Origin: Rhodocyclaceae bacterium
GTDB taxonomy: Bacteria > Pseudomonadota > Gammaproteobacteria > Burkholderiales > Rhodocyclaceae
Reading direction: 5' to 3'
DNA: 64,000 nt
Assembly (NCBI GenBank): GCA_008080565.1
Contig: VIKE01000001.1
Location: 1-64,000, forward strand
The notes beneath the pieces were generated by a model that had not been told where the DNA came from, ran no database searches, and saw only the letters and a list, made by a program, of their open reading frames with translations. The stretch's first letter is position 1, and each line of letters starts with the position of its first letter. The translations under genes and the position numbers were made by a program. Positions 1 to 9,233 of the stretch are shown here, piece by piece.

Positions 1-99
1 AAGGACTCATCGGGATGGGAAAGCACGTGGTCATGAACGGTATTTCAACGGCCTGCTAGTGCTGGATGGGCCGCAATCAATACAGGCACTGCAGCAACC
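1..99 (+). pseudogene. Upstream part of pglX with disrupted reading frame
   Basis: The methylase frame that is open from base 100 continues upstream only to a TGA at 34-36. Residues encoded just before base 100 (INTGTAATL) read like the segment that normally precedes the DPPF motif in DUF1156 methylases, so the protein should extend further left. The frame starting at base 2 is open from the window edge to a TAG at 110-112 and includes RYFNGLLV, which could be the preceding part of the same protein. I infer one frameshift between about 35 and 75, which may be a real mutation or an assembly error. The window edge prevents a firm call. Confidence 0.4.
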
Positions 100-1419
100 T
101 TGTCGGTATTAGATAACAGCATCGACTACGTTTTTACTGATCCGCCATTTGGCGAAAACATCTTTTACGCAGACTTAAATTTCCTTGTTGAGTCTTGGCA
201 CCGCGTGACTACTGACTCAAGTCCAGAAGCTATCGTCGATAAATTTAAGAAAAAGGCGCTACCGGAATATCAACATCTAATGCAGAGTTGCTTTGCAGAA
301 TACTATCGAGTTCTTAAGCCGGGGCGATGGATGACCGTAGTGTTTTCCAACAGCAAGGCGGCAGTCTGGAATGCGATCCAAGTGGCTCTGCAACAGGCTG
401 GTTTTGTGGTTGCTGAGGTGACTGCGCTAGACAAAGTACAAGGCAGTTATCGCCAAGTGACATCGACAACAGCCGTTAAGCAGGATCTGATCATCTCGGC
501 TTACAAGCCTAATGGCGGACTGGAAGATCGCTTTAATCGCACTGGTGCGACTGCTGACTCGGCATGGGACTTTGTACAGACACATCTTAAACAACTCCCT
601 GCGGTAAAAGTCACAAAGGGAGATTTTCCTGAGTTGTTGAATATTGTCGAGCGCGACCCTCGTCGTATTTACGATCGCATGGCGTCTTGGTTCATCCGTC
701 ACGGCACGATGGTGCCGATCTCAACGCCTGAGTTTCTGGCGGAGTTGCCTGCTCGCTTCCGTGAGACTGATGGCATGGTCTTCCTCCCAGAGCAACTGGT
801 AGAGTATGAGAGGGCGCGTTCACGTATTCCACAAGTCAAACAGGCCGAGCTCTTCGTCTCCGACGAGCGCAGTGCCATCGATTGGCTGACCAGCTTTTTA
901 CTCAAGCGCCCGTCGACCCGGTCGGAAATTCATCCGGAGTACATTCCGCAGATTGGTTCTGCCAAGAGGAAGGGTGAAATTATTCCAGAGCTGGCTCAGT
1001 TATTGGAAGACAACTTCATTCAGTACGACGGCACCGGTGAAGTACCCAGTCAGATACACGCCTATTTGTCATCGAACCACAAGGACCAGCGCAATTTGGA
1101 CAAGAGCGATCCTGCGCTGATCGCCAAGGCCACGGACCGCTGGTATGTGCCCGACCCGAACAAGGCACAAGACCTGGAGAAGAAGCGCGAGAAGGCGCTC
1201 CTGAAAGAGTTCGAGACCTACAAGGCCTTCACCGGGCGCAAGATTAAAGAGTCTCGCCTTGAAGTATTGCGAGCCGGGTTTCGGGCTGCCTGGGCGGCAA
1301 GAGATTATCAGACGATCACCAACATCGCCAACAAACTGCCGGACGAGACGCTGCAAGAGGATGAAAAACTGCTCACCCTCTATGACTTGGCGCTGACCCG
1401 TACCGAGGACGGGATCTGA
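100..1419 (+). CDS. pglX: BREX type 3-like PglX adenine methylase, C-terminal part
   Basis: This is the C-terminal part (439 residues) of a large DUF1156-type adenine-specific DNA methyltransferase. The catalytic motif IV, DPPFG, lies near residue 14, followed by YYRVLKPGRWMTVVFSNS and a typical methylase-fold tail. The SAM-binding half would lie upstream of the window. In BREX type 3 the methylase marks host DNA while the other components block phage DNA replication. The order methylase, SNF2 helicase, PglZ, BrxA-like matches that type. The TTG at 100 is only the first possible start in this frame and is probably not the true start, because coding similarity seems to continue upstream. The next gene starts 2 nt after the stop. 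A class 1 DISARM methylase is the main alternative, made unlikely by pglZ. Confidence 0.75.
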   Translation: MSVLDNSIDYVFTDPPFGENIFYADLNFLVESWHRVTTDSSPEAIVDKFKKKALPEYQHLMQSCFAEYYRVLKPGRWMTVVFSNSKAAVWNAIQVALQQAGFVVAEVTALDKVQGSYRQVTSTTAVKQDLIISAYKPNGGLEDRFNRTGATADSAWDFVQTHLKQLPAVKVTKGDFPELLNIVERDPRRIYDRMASWFIRHGTMVPISTPEFLAELPARFRETDGMVFLPEQLVEYERARSRIPQVKQAELFVSDERSAIDWLTSFLLKRPSTRSEIHPEYIPQIGSAKRKGEIIPELAQLLEDNFIQYDGTGEVPSQIHAYLSSNHKDQRNLDKSDPALIAKATDRWYVPDPNKAQDLEKKREKALLKEFETYKAFTGRKIKESRLEVLRAGFRAAWAARDYQTITNIANKLPDETLQEDEKLLTLYDLALTRTEDGI

Positions 1420-1421
1420 GC

Positions 1422-4265
1422 GTGGCGGGTAGCGGCTTCAAGGTTGGCGATTGGTGCTGGCTTACCCGGCAGGCGATGTCTTGCCGGGTGATCGAACGCA
1501 CGGATGCGTGGGGCGAGATCGCCTATCGGGTTTGGCTGCCAACCAAAGACGCTGTGGTGCGCGCCCGGGCATCCGACTTGGCATCCCTGGCCAGTATCCG
1601 GCCATCGGTTGATCAAATCCTGCATGCCACTGCCGCTGCGAAGTTGCTCGACGCACTCGAAGACAACCTTTTGCTGGCACCGATCCAGTCCAGCGTGGTG
1701 CCCTTGCCCCATCAGTTGTATGCGCTGAACCGAGCCATCAGCCGTGACCGCATTCGTTATCTGCTTGCTGATGAGGTGGGCTTAGGCAAGACCATCGAGG
1801 CCGGGCTGGTGCTGCGCGAGCTCAAGCTGCGGGGACGTGTAAAGCGGATTCTGGTGGTAGCACCCAAAGGGCTGGTGCGCCAGTGGCAGGCTGAAATGCG
1901 TCTGCACTTCGGCGAGAAATTTCAGTTCATCGAGCCTTCCGAACTGGCGGCTTTTCGTCAGTGGCGCAACGGGGGAGCTGGTGAGGAAGAAAACCTGTGG
2001 CGCATGCACGATCAGGTGATCTGCTCACTGGATTCGGTCAAACCACTGGAAGGTCGGCGCGGCTGGAGTCTCGAGCAACTGAATAATTACAACCGCGAGC
2101 GCTTTGAAGACCTGATCTCGGCATCGTGGGATCTGGTCATCATCGATGAAGCTCACCGCATGGGGGGCAGCACCGAGCAGGTGGCGCGATACAAGTTAGG
2201 TGCGGCGCTGGCCGAGGCTTCGCCCTATCTTCTGCTGCTGTCCGCGACGCCGCACCAAGGCAAGACAGACCAGTTCATGCGCTTGATGCAGTTGCTCGAT
2301 CGTGAGGCTTTCCCCGACGAGGGCAGCGTTAACCGTGACCGGGTGCGCCCGTTTGTGATTCGCACGGAGAAACGCCTGTCCATCAATGCCGAGGGGCAGC
2401 CCCTCTTCAAACCTCGTGTCACCCGTTTGCAGGCGGTGGCATGGCAAGCACGACATAACGCCCAGCAGCAGTTGTATGAGGCGGTAACAGACTACGTGCG
2501 ACATGGCTACAACCAAGCAATGGCGGCCAAGCAGCGCCACATCGGCTTCTTGATGATTCTGATGCAGCGCTTGGTGACCTCGAGCACCGCCGCCATCCGC
2601 ACCACGCTAGAAAAACGTCTGGCGCTGTTCGAGGAACCACAGCCCCAAGCCTCTCTGTTTGGAAGCACTAGCGAGGAGGACTGGGCAGATCTGGACGGCC
2701 AATCGCAGGTGGATTTGGCAATGCAGGCGACCGGCTGGGAGCTGGAGAAGTCAGAAGTTGAAACACTGCTGAAGCTGGCCCGAGAAACGGAAGCCTCGGG
2801 CACGGACGCCAAGGCCGAGGCTTTGCTGGAACTGATCTACAAGCTGCAACAGGAAGAAGGTGCCCCGGAGTTGAAGGTGCTGATCTTCACAGAGTTCGTT
2901 CCCACCCAAGCCATGCTGGCAAATTACCTGGAAAGCCGAGGTTTCTCGGTGGCCACGCTCAACGGCAGCATGGATCTGGACGCTAGAACCCGGGCGCAAA
3001 AGGTGTTCTCGCAAGAGGTGCGCGTCATGATTTCAACAGATGCAGGTGGAGAAGGCTTGAACCTGCAGTTCTGCCACGTGATCGTCAATTTCGACATGCC
3101 GTGGAACCCGATGCGAATCGAACAGCGCATTGGCCGTGTAGATCGTATTGGCCAGCGCCACGTGGTGCGCGCCATCAACTTCGTCCTCGAAGATACCGTG
3201 GAACATCGGGTGCGTCAGGTTCTGGAAGAGAAACTGGCGGTGATCGCACAGGAGTTCGGCGTCGACAAGGCCTCCGACGTAATGGATTCGGCCGAGGCCG
3301 AACCGCTGTTTGATGAGTTGTTCGTGCATGGCCTGCAAAACCCCGAGGCCATCGAGCAGGAATGCGAGGCCGTGGTGTCGCAGTTGCGGGAGACCTTGGC
3401 CGAGTCGAAGAAAAATAGCGATCTGCTATCGGATGCCCATGAGCTTGAGGCTGAGGATGCCCGCAAATGGCGTGATCACCCGGCACAGTTCTGGTTGGAA
3501 CGGGCCATCACCGCTGGCTTAACCGCACGCGGCGGCTCTGCCCTCAAAGACGGTAAGGCATGGCGAGTTAAATGGGCGGACGGTAGCGAATCGGCACAGG
3601 TGTGCTTCGATGCCCGAACTGCCGATGAGAATCCGGAAATTGAGTGGGTAACGATGGAGGATGCGCGTGCGCGTGCCGTCATCAGCGAGCTGCCGCGTTT
3701 TGTTGCTGGACAGCCGCTGCCGGTTATCCGTGTCACGGGCTTGCCGGACTCGGTACGGGGAATTTGGTCGCTGTGGGAGATCAGCCTGGCCGCCGAGGGC
3801 TTGAGCCGGAAGCGTTACCTGCCTGTGTTTACCAATGAGGAAGGCCGCGCTTTTGTGCCCACGGCGAAGCGTGTGTGGGACTTGTTGCTCACCGAAACCG
3901 TCGAAGTTAGCGCGGCGACAAGCGCCGAGGATGCGGCGAAATGGTTTGAGGCTGGCTTGATGGCAGCAAAGAACCAAGGGGAGCGGATCTTCACCGAACT
4001 GCTGGAGGCGCATCGAACCCGGCTGGAGGAAGAACGCGAACGTGCCAACTATGCCTTTGAAGCCCGGCAGCAAGCGATCGGTCGTATCGGTTTGCCGGCC
4101 GTGCGTGAGCATCGCCGCAAGCGTCTGCTGCAGGAGCATGAAGCAAGGTTAGCCGCGCTGGCGGATGCTGAGGCCAGCGTCCCGGATTTGAATGCCGTGA
4201 TGATGGTGCGGGTTTCTGACGAGGTGTCGTCCGCTGAAACCGTGAGGGAGGCACAAGCGGTATGA
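1422..4265 (+). CDS. brxHII: SNF2-family helicase, BREX type 3-like BrxHII
   Basis: A 947-residue superfamily 2 (SNF2/RapA-like) DNA translocase. Motif I DEVGLGKT is at about 117-124, the DEAH box near 242, motif III LLLSATPHQGK near 270, and motif VI RIGRVDRIGQ near 568-577. A long charged C-terminal part follows. Enzymes of this family move along duplex DNA using ATP; in BREX type 3 one such helicase sits between the methylase and pglZ, as here. It starts with GTG 2 nt after the methylase stop, and its stop overlaps the pglZ ATG (ATGA), so the genes are surely cotranscribed. DrmD of DISARM is similar, but the neighbours favour BREX. Confidence 0.8.
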   Translation: MAGSGFKVGDWCWLTRQAMSCRVIERTDAWGEIAYRVWLPTKDAVVRARASDLASLASIRPSVDQILHATAAAKLLDALEDNLLLAPIQSSVVPLPHQLYALNRAISRDRIRYLLADEVGLGKTIEAGLVLRELKLRGRVKRILVVAPKGLVRQWQAEMRLHFGEKFQFIEPSELAAFRQWRNGGAGEEENLWRMHDQVICSLDSVKPLEGRRGWSLEQLNNYNRERFEDLISASWDLVIIDEAHRMGGSTEQVARYKLGAALAEASPYLLLLSATPHQGKTDQFMRLMQLLDREAFPDEGSVNRDRVRPFVIRTEKRLSINAEGQPLFKPRVTRLQAVAWQARHNAQQQLYEAVTDYVRHGYNQAMAAKQRHIGFLMILMQRLVTSSTAAIRTTLEKRLALFEEPQPQASLFGSTSEEDWADLDGQSQVDLAMQATGWELEKSEVETLLKLARETEASGTDAKAEALLELIYKLQQEEGAPELKVLIFTEFVPTQAMLANYLESRGFSVATLNGSMDLDARTRAQKVFSQEVRVMISTDAGGEGLNLQFCHVIVNFDMPWNPMRIEQRIGRVDRIGQRHVVRAINFVLEDTVEHRVRQVLEEKLAVIAQEFGVDKASDVMDSAEAEPLFDELFVHGLQNPEAIEQECEAVVSQLRETLAESKKNSDLLSDAHELEAEDARKWRDHPAQFWLERAITAGLTARGGSALKDGKAWRVKWADGSESAQVCFDARTADENPEIEWVTMEDARARAVISELPRFVAGQPLPVIRVTGLPDSVRGIWSLWEISLAAEGLSRKRYLPVFTNEEGRAFVPTAKRVWDLLLTETVEVSAATSAEDAAKWFEAGLMAAKNQGERIFTELLEAHRTRLEEERERANYAFEARQQAIGRIGLPAVREHRRKRLLQEHEARLAALADAEASVPDLNAVMMVRVSDEVSSAETVREAQAV

Positions 4266-6283
4266 GTCAGTGGATCGAACGAATTCTCAGCCGTTTCACC
4301 GCTGACCTGGATCGGCTCTGGGTTGCTTGCGATCCGGATGATGTTTTGCTGGATGAAAAGCTGCTGGCGGAACTGCGTAGCCGTGGCTTCGAATTGATGC
4401 TGTACGAAGACCCTTTTGTGTTTCGTACAGAGTTTGAGGAGCGTTATCGCGTTGCCTGGGATCGAGGAGAGTCTGGCCCAACGCCCTCTCTGGTGGTCCA
4501 CTGGCGAGGATCGGATGCCAGTGAACTGCCCTGGGACATTGGGCACTACGGTCGTGTGGTCAGCCTGAGTCTGGCCCAGCTGTTCCCCCGCCTGGCCTAC
4601 AACGTCGTCAAACAGGTAGAGCCAGAACATCTGGCCGCTCTGTTGGACGCTCACGACACCGAATTGCAGGGCGTGCGCGGCGAAAACGAATCCAAGGACT
4701 TTATCTTGGAGCGTGTCTATCAACTCTCGCCGCGATCGAGCATTCGCACCGATGTCGATTTCTGGCGGGAAGTGCTTCGCATGCACTTTGCCAATCGATC
4801 GCTTCCATCCGTATTCGCTGAGCACGCGGCAGGCATCATCCAAGGTAAAGGCTTGTTTGTTGGCCAACCTGTCGCCACTTGGCTTGCCTCGAAGAGCGCC
4901 TTGCTGCGTGTGGTGCAGGATGCCTGGCAACATTATCTTGCGGATTTGGGGATGGATGGGGCACGTGTTGCTGAACCAACTCCACCAGATTATGTGGAAA
5001 AAGTCCGCATTCCTTTCGATCATACTGATGTGCAAGTTTTGGTCGATTCAATGTTCTTGAATGGATCGTTACACCCGCTAGCCGTTCATCTGGTACCGGC
5101 AGGTGCTCCAAGCTGGATTAAGGCCGGAATCGTTCAAGATCCGGCAGCGCGCACTTCTCTGGTCAAGAAGGGAATTGCGAAGCTGATTGAGGTAACTCCG
5201 ACTTCCGCCTCCACGCATAAGGAGTGGAGTGAGTTTGCCAAGCAGTATGGTGAGGTTCTGGCGCGCGTCCATGACCTGGGCAACACCAGTACCGGCGAAA
5301 TAATAGCTGAAGTTCATGGGCTCACTAAGGCGTTGCAGGCACAATCTGACCTAAACCTACAGGCGTGGGTTGCAGCCAAGCACTATGCGGACCTGAGTAC
5401 ACTCTCATTTCACAATGGCCCGGTGATGGTGCATCGGATTCCGGATTACTTGAGCTCACGACGGAAAGCGATTGGCGCCGACAAGATCGCTCTATTGGTT
5501 TTCGACGGGTTGTCCATTGATCAGTGGGTGCAGATTCGCGAGCGGTTGATCGAGAGCACCAAGCGCTTTGCCTTTGATGAGGGTACATCCTTTGCGTGGC
5601 TGCCCACGGTGACTTCGGTTTCCCGTCAGGCAGTGTTTTCTGGACGGAAGCCCCGTGAATTCGAAGACTCCATCGGGCATACCAACAAGGAAGAGTCCTT
5701 GTGGAAGGGGTATTGGCAGGAGCAGGGATTAAGGTCGAACGAGATCATGTATCAACGTTCGCTGCGCCAGATTGAGCAATTGGACGCGTTGGCAACTGAT
5801 CTCGATGATCGTCGACCAAAAATTCTTGGCCTTGTGATTGATGAGGTTGATGATCGCCTGCACAAAGAGCGATCGAAGCAGGATGTTGCACTATGGATTG
5901 CGAACTGGTTGAAAACCGGCTTTGTTGATCGTTTGTTTTCCATCCTCCTTGATAGAGGATTTCATATCTATCTGACAGCAGACCACGGCAATGTGGATGC
6001 GATAGGGGTAGGGCGGCCAACCCAGGGGGACATCCCCCTGACTCGCGGTGAGCGGGTGCGGGTGTATCCCAGCGAACACTTATTGGCCGATTCTGTAGTT
6101 GCCTACCCAAATACGGTGAAGTTGCATATTTCGGGGCTACCGGCAAACTTCATACCGTTATTCGCAGGCGGAAGAACGGCTTTTGTTACCGACGGTGAGC
6201 AGGTGGTTGTGCACGGTGGTATCTCGGTGGAAGAGCTGATCGTCCCGTTTGTGAAGGTTAATTATGTGATTGGTAAAGAATGA
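4262..6283 (+). CDS. pglZ: BREX phosphatase-like protein PglZ
   Basis: A 673-residue PglZ protein. The alkaline-phosphatase-fold signature is visible in the C-terminal half: ALLVFDGLS (metal-binding Asp, about residue 411), then WLPTVTSVSRQAVFSG, then LVIDEVDD and the TADHGN motif near 574. PglZ is the one protein common to BREX and Pgl systems and is essential for defence, though its exact substrate is not settled. The length fits the form found in BREX type 3. Both ends overlap neighbours by ATGA, indicating translational coupling from brxHII through to the BrxA-like gene. Confidence 0.88.
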   Translation: MSQWIERILSRFTADLDRLWVACDPDDVLLDEKLLAELRSRGFELMLYEDPFVFRTEFEERYRVAWDRGESGPTPSLVVHWRGSDASELPWDIGHYGRVVSLSLAQLFPRLAYNVVKQVEPEHLAALLDAHDTELQGVRGENESKDFILERVYQLSPRSSIRTDVDFWREVLRMHFANRSLPSVFAEHAAGIIQGKGLFVGQPVATWLASKSALLRVVQDAWQHYLADLGMDGARVAEPTPPDYVEKVRIPFDHTDVQVLVDSMFLNGSLHPLAVHLVPAGAPSWIKAGIVQDPAARTSLVKKGIAKLIEVTPTSASTHKEWSEFAKQYGEVLARVHDLGNTSTGEIIAEVHGLTKALQAQSDLNLQAWVAAKHYADLSTLSFHNGPVMVHRIPDYLSSRRKAIGADKIALLVFDGLSIDQWVQIRERLIESTKRFAFDEGTSFAWLPTVTSVSRQAVFSGRKPREFEDSIGHTNKEESLWKGYWQEQGLRSNEIMYQRSLRQIEQLDALATDLDDRRPKILGLVIDEVDDRLHKERSKQDVALWIANWLKTGFVDRLFSILLDRGFHIYLTADHGNVDAIGVGRPTQGDIPLTRGERVRVYPSEHLLADSVVAYPNTVKLHISGLPANFIPLFAGGRTAFVTDGEQVVVHGGISVEELIVPFVKVNYVIGKE

Positions 6284-7002
6284 AGACATCATCTCCTAAA
6301 ATTGGGTTTGATCGGTTCATTCAGCTTGATTGGGCAGCTGCGGCACTGAGAGTTCGTGCGGGAACGGCTGGGCTAGATGATCTGAATGAACTGCTCGATA
6401 CAGCCGAGCTTGGCGTTGAGGCCAGAAAAAAAACAAGAACCGTCCTGAATCGGCTGTGGCTAGAACCGCGCGCAGAATTGTCTGCCTTTGCTGAGCAGGG
6501 AATCAACCTATATAAGGCGCAACCTGATGTTCCGGTCGCAGCATTGTGTTGGGGAATGGCTGCTGCAACTTATCCGTTTTTTGGCAAGGTGGCGGAATTG
6601 ATCGGCCGTCTGTCTGCAATACAGGGGGATTGTGCAGCTGCAGAAATACATCGACGCATGTGTGAAACCTACGGTGAGCGCGAGGGTACCCGGCGCATGA
6701 CCAATATGGTTATCCAGAGTCAAGCAAGCTGGGGCACAGTCGAGCGTGTTGAGAAAGGCAGGCGAGTCATTCGTCTGGCGCCTATGACCGTAGACAGTGA
6801 CGAACTGACGGTTTGGCTGATCGAAGCCGCTGTGCGCTACGCGGGAAAACCTATCCCCGTCACCAGCCTGCAGTCGCTGCCCGTGCTCTTCCCGTTCACC
6901 CTGTCCCGACCGCTAACCTATGTGGTATCGAACAGCCAGAACCTATGCCTCCGGTCGGAAGGGCCGAGTAACCAGTTCGTTGCGCTGCGTGCCACCCTTT
7001 GA
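6280..7002 (+). CDS. brxA: BrxA-like (DUF1819-type) protein
   Basis: A 240-residue helical protein coupled to pglZ by an ATGA overlap. BREX type 3 loci end with brxA, a small DNA-binding DUF1819 protein, and this gene occupies that position. The central segment (ALCWGMAAATYPFFGKVAELIGRL, shown here as ALCWGMAAATYPFF then GKVAELIGRL) and the preceding helical part resemble that family. No catalytic motif is apparent. The assignment rests on position, size and a loose sequence resemblance, so a profile search would be decisive. It ends 8 nt before the mcrB start. Confidence 0.6.
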   Translation: MKTSSPKIGFDRFIQLDWAAAALRVRAGTAGLDDLNELLDTAELGVEARKKTRTVLNRLWLEPRAELSAFAEQGINLYKAQPDVPVAALCWGMAAATYPFFGKVAELIGRLSAIQGDCAAAEIHRRMCETYGEREGTRRMTNMVIQSQASWGTVERVEKGRRVIRLAPMTVDSDELTVWLIEAAVRYAGKPIPVTSLQSLPVLFPFTLSRPLTYVVSNSQNLCLRSEGPSNQFVALRATL

Positions 7003-7010
7003 GGACAGAC

Positions 7011-9233
7011 ATGAATACAAAAATTGACAGCACAGGTGCGCAAGCAAACTGGTTCGTCGGCGCGAGCTACGGCGGTACCGATGACCAGATGCCGCGATTT
7101 CTTGCAGAGGGGATTTGGGAGAACGGCTACGACGACAAGCTCCTCGACATGGTGCGTTCCATGCGACCTGGAGAGCGGATCGCCATCAAATCGTCGTACA
7201 CACGCAAGCACGGTCTGCCCTTCGATAGCCGAGGTAGAGCAGTCTCGGTCCTTGGCATCAAGGCGATCGGCACGATCACAGAGAACCTGAACGACGGAAA
7301 GCGTGTAAAGGTGGACTGGGCCAAGGTCGAACCGGTACGAGAGTGGTACTTCTACACTCACCGGGCAACGATTTGGCGTGTGCTGCCTGGCGAATGGATG
7401 AACGATGCTCTGATTGCGTTCGCGTTCGAAGGCAAGCAGCAGGATGTGGATCGTTTTCGCAACGAGCCCTTCTGGCGAGAGCGTTATGGTACGAATTCGC
7501 CAGATAAGCAACGCTTCCAGTGGACGGATTTCTATGAGGCAGTGGCTGAAAAACTGCTGACCTACGCAGATGACCGAACCAAACTCATCGAAGGTATCCA
7601 CGAGATTGCGTCGCGCGTGCCAGGGCTAAGCTACCTGCAGGACAAGTTTCCAGATGGATCCAGTGGTCCGCTGCGGGATATTTGCCCGTTCACCGCGATA
7701 GGGACGTTTAACCGGTCAATGACCGATGCCAACCGCAAAACTATCGCGAGTGAACTTGCCAAGTTGCTGGGGGTGACTGTACCGGTACCATCCTCTTTCG
7801 AAGGCATCCCAGTTCTCAACAACCAACGCTCCTGGTTTTTCGCTTATGCCGACAAGCGAGGAGCAGGCGACATCGATGCGTTATGGAAGGTATTCGTTGC
7901 CGCGAGCAGGATGGGCGATGACGACCAGGCGGACACTCGGGACACCTTCGTCCAGACTTATGACGAGGCAACCCAAGTATGGGGGGTTGCCTGGAATCTA
8001 TCGACAGGTCTCTACTGGACACATCCGTGGGAGTTTCTGACCCTTGATAGCCAGTCGCGCCATTACATCAACAAGCGGCTCGGCCTGAATGTCGCTATCA
8101 GTGGTCAGCAAGGTCCCTGTGATGCGCGAAGTTATCTGAAACTGCTAGACGATTTGCGTTCGCGCTTCGGTGAAGATGGCTATCCGGTTCACAGCTTTCC
8201 GGATCTGTCTCTCGCGTCATGGATGTACAAAGACCCGGTCGACGAGCCTGTTCCGGTCGGCAATGTTGGTGATAGCGCAGCAGAAGATCAGGCGACCGAA
8301 GGTGAGGTTCGCGAAGCCTTTCAAGTGGCGGCGCCTATTGTTCCGTACTCGGTCGAAGACATTCTCAAGGATGGATGTTTCCTTGAGCGGGCCGAAATTG
8401 ACCGCTTGCTCGATCGTCTTCGTAGCAAGAAGAACCTCATTCTTCAGGGACCTCCGGGGACGGGAAAGACCTGGTTGGCCAAGCGGCTCGCGTTCGCGCT
8501 TATGGGGCAGAAAGACGACAGCAAGGTCCGTGCAGTCCAGTTCCACCCCAACTTGTCCTACGAGGACTTTGTTCGAGGTTGGCGCCCGACTGGTGAAGGC
8601 AAATTGTCGCTGGCTGACGGCGTTTTTATGGAAGCCATCAAAGCCGCATCGAAGAACCCTTCATCGAAGTTTGTCGTGGTGATCGAGGAGATCAACCGCG
8701 GAAATCCCGCTCAGATCTTTGGGGAGTTATTGACGCTGTTGGAGGCCGGCAAACGAACACCTAACGAAGCGCTAGAGCTATGCTATCCGGATGCAGACGG
8801 CAAAAGGCGTCCCGTCCACATTCCAGAGAATCTCTATGTCGTCGGCACCATGAACATCGCCGACCGATCGCTTGCGCTGGTTGACCTGGCTCTACGCCGC
8901 CGCTTTGCCTTCGTTGGACTGGAGCCGAGGTTAGGTTCTGTTTGGCGAGACTGGGTGGCGAAGGAGTGCGCGGTCGATTCGGCGCTGGTGGCAGATATCG
9001 AGCGCCGAGTCGCCCAATTGAATGACCAGATTGAGGTGGATTCCCGTCTAGGGAAGCAGTTCAGGATTGGCCACAGCTATGTGACACCCGCGCATCGACT
9101 GGAGGCCGGAGACACGAAGAAATGGTTCCGGCAGGTCGTAGAGACTGAAATTGGTCCACTGCTGGAGGAATATTGGTTCGACGCGCCCGATGAAGCACAG
9201 AAGGCACTTGAACGACTGACTCAAGGTTGGTGA
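7011..9233 (+). CDS. mcrB: McrB-type AAA+ restriction GTPase/ATPase
   Basis: A 740-residue motor subunit of a McrBC-type modification-dependent restriction enzyme. The first roughly 150 residues (from NWFVGASYGG to the FWRERYG region) form an N-terminal sensor domain, presumably for modified DNA. The AAA+ module has Walker A GPPGTGKT at about 480-487, the McrB-type VVIEEINRGNPAQIFGE segment, and GTMNIADRSLALVDLALRRR near 612-632. I chose ATG 7011 because GAGG lies 6 nt upstream; an upstream TTG at 6999 overlaps brxA and has no clear ribosome site. The stop overlaps the mcrC ATG (TGATG). Its position directly behind BREX suggests one composite defence operon. Confidence 0.87.
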   Translation: MNTKIDSTGAQANWFVGASYGGTDDQMPRFLAEGIWENGYDDKLLDMVRSMRPGERIAIKSSYTRKHGLPFDSRGRAVSVLGIKAIGTITENLNDGKRVKVDWAKVEPVREWYFYTHRATIWRVLPGEWMNDALIAFAFEGKQQDVDRFRNEPFWRERYGTNSPDKQRFQWTDFYEAVAEKLLTYADDRTKLIEGIHEIASRVPGLSYLQDKFPDGSSGPLRDICPFTAIGTFNRSMTDANRKTIASELAKLLGVTVPVPSSFEGIPVLNNQRSWFFAYADKRGAGDIDALWKVFVAASRMGDDDQADTRDTFVQTYDEATQVWGVAWNLSTGLYWTHPWEFLTLDSQSRHYINKRLGLNVAISGQQGPCDARSYLKLLDDLRSRFGEDGYPVHSFPDLSLASWMYKDPVDEPVPVGNVGDSAAEDQATEGEVREAFQVAAPIVPYSVEDILKDGCFLERAEIDRLLDRLRSKKNLILQGPPGTGKTWLAKRLAFALMGQKDDSKVRAVQFHPNLSYEDFVRGWRPTGEGKLSLADGVFMEAIKAASKNPSSKFVVVIEEINRGNPAQIFGELLTLLEAGKRTPNEALELCYPDADGKRRPVHIPENLYVVGTMNIADRSLALVDLALRRRFAFVGLEPRLGSVWRDWVAKECAVDSALVADIERRVAQLNDQIEVDSRLGKQFRIGHSYVTPAHRLEAGDTKKWFRQVVETEIGPLLEEYWFDAPDEAQKALERLTQGW

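Noticed and set aside
100-4265. Class 1 DISARM (methylase plus SNF2 helicase)
   Set aside because: The next genes are pglZ and a BrxA-like gene, not drmA/drmB/drmC, so BREX type 3 is the better fit.
4049-5035. Long open frame on the minus strand (328 codons) across the brxHII/pglZ junction
   Set aside because: It lies opposite two well-recognised genes, has no family features and no ribosome site; it reflects codon bias of the coding strand.
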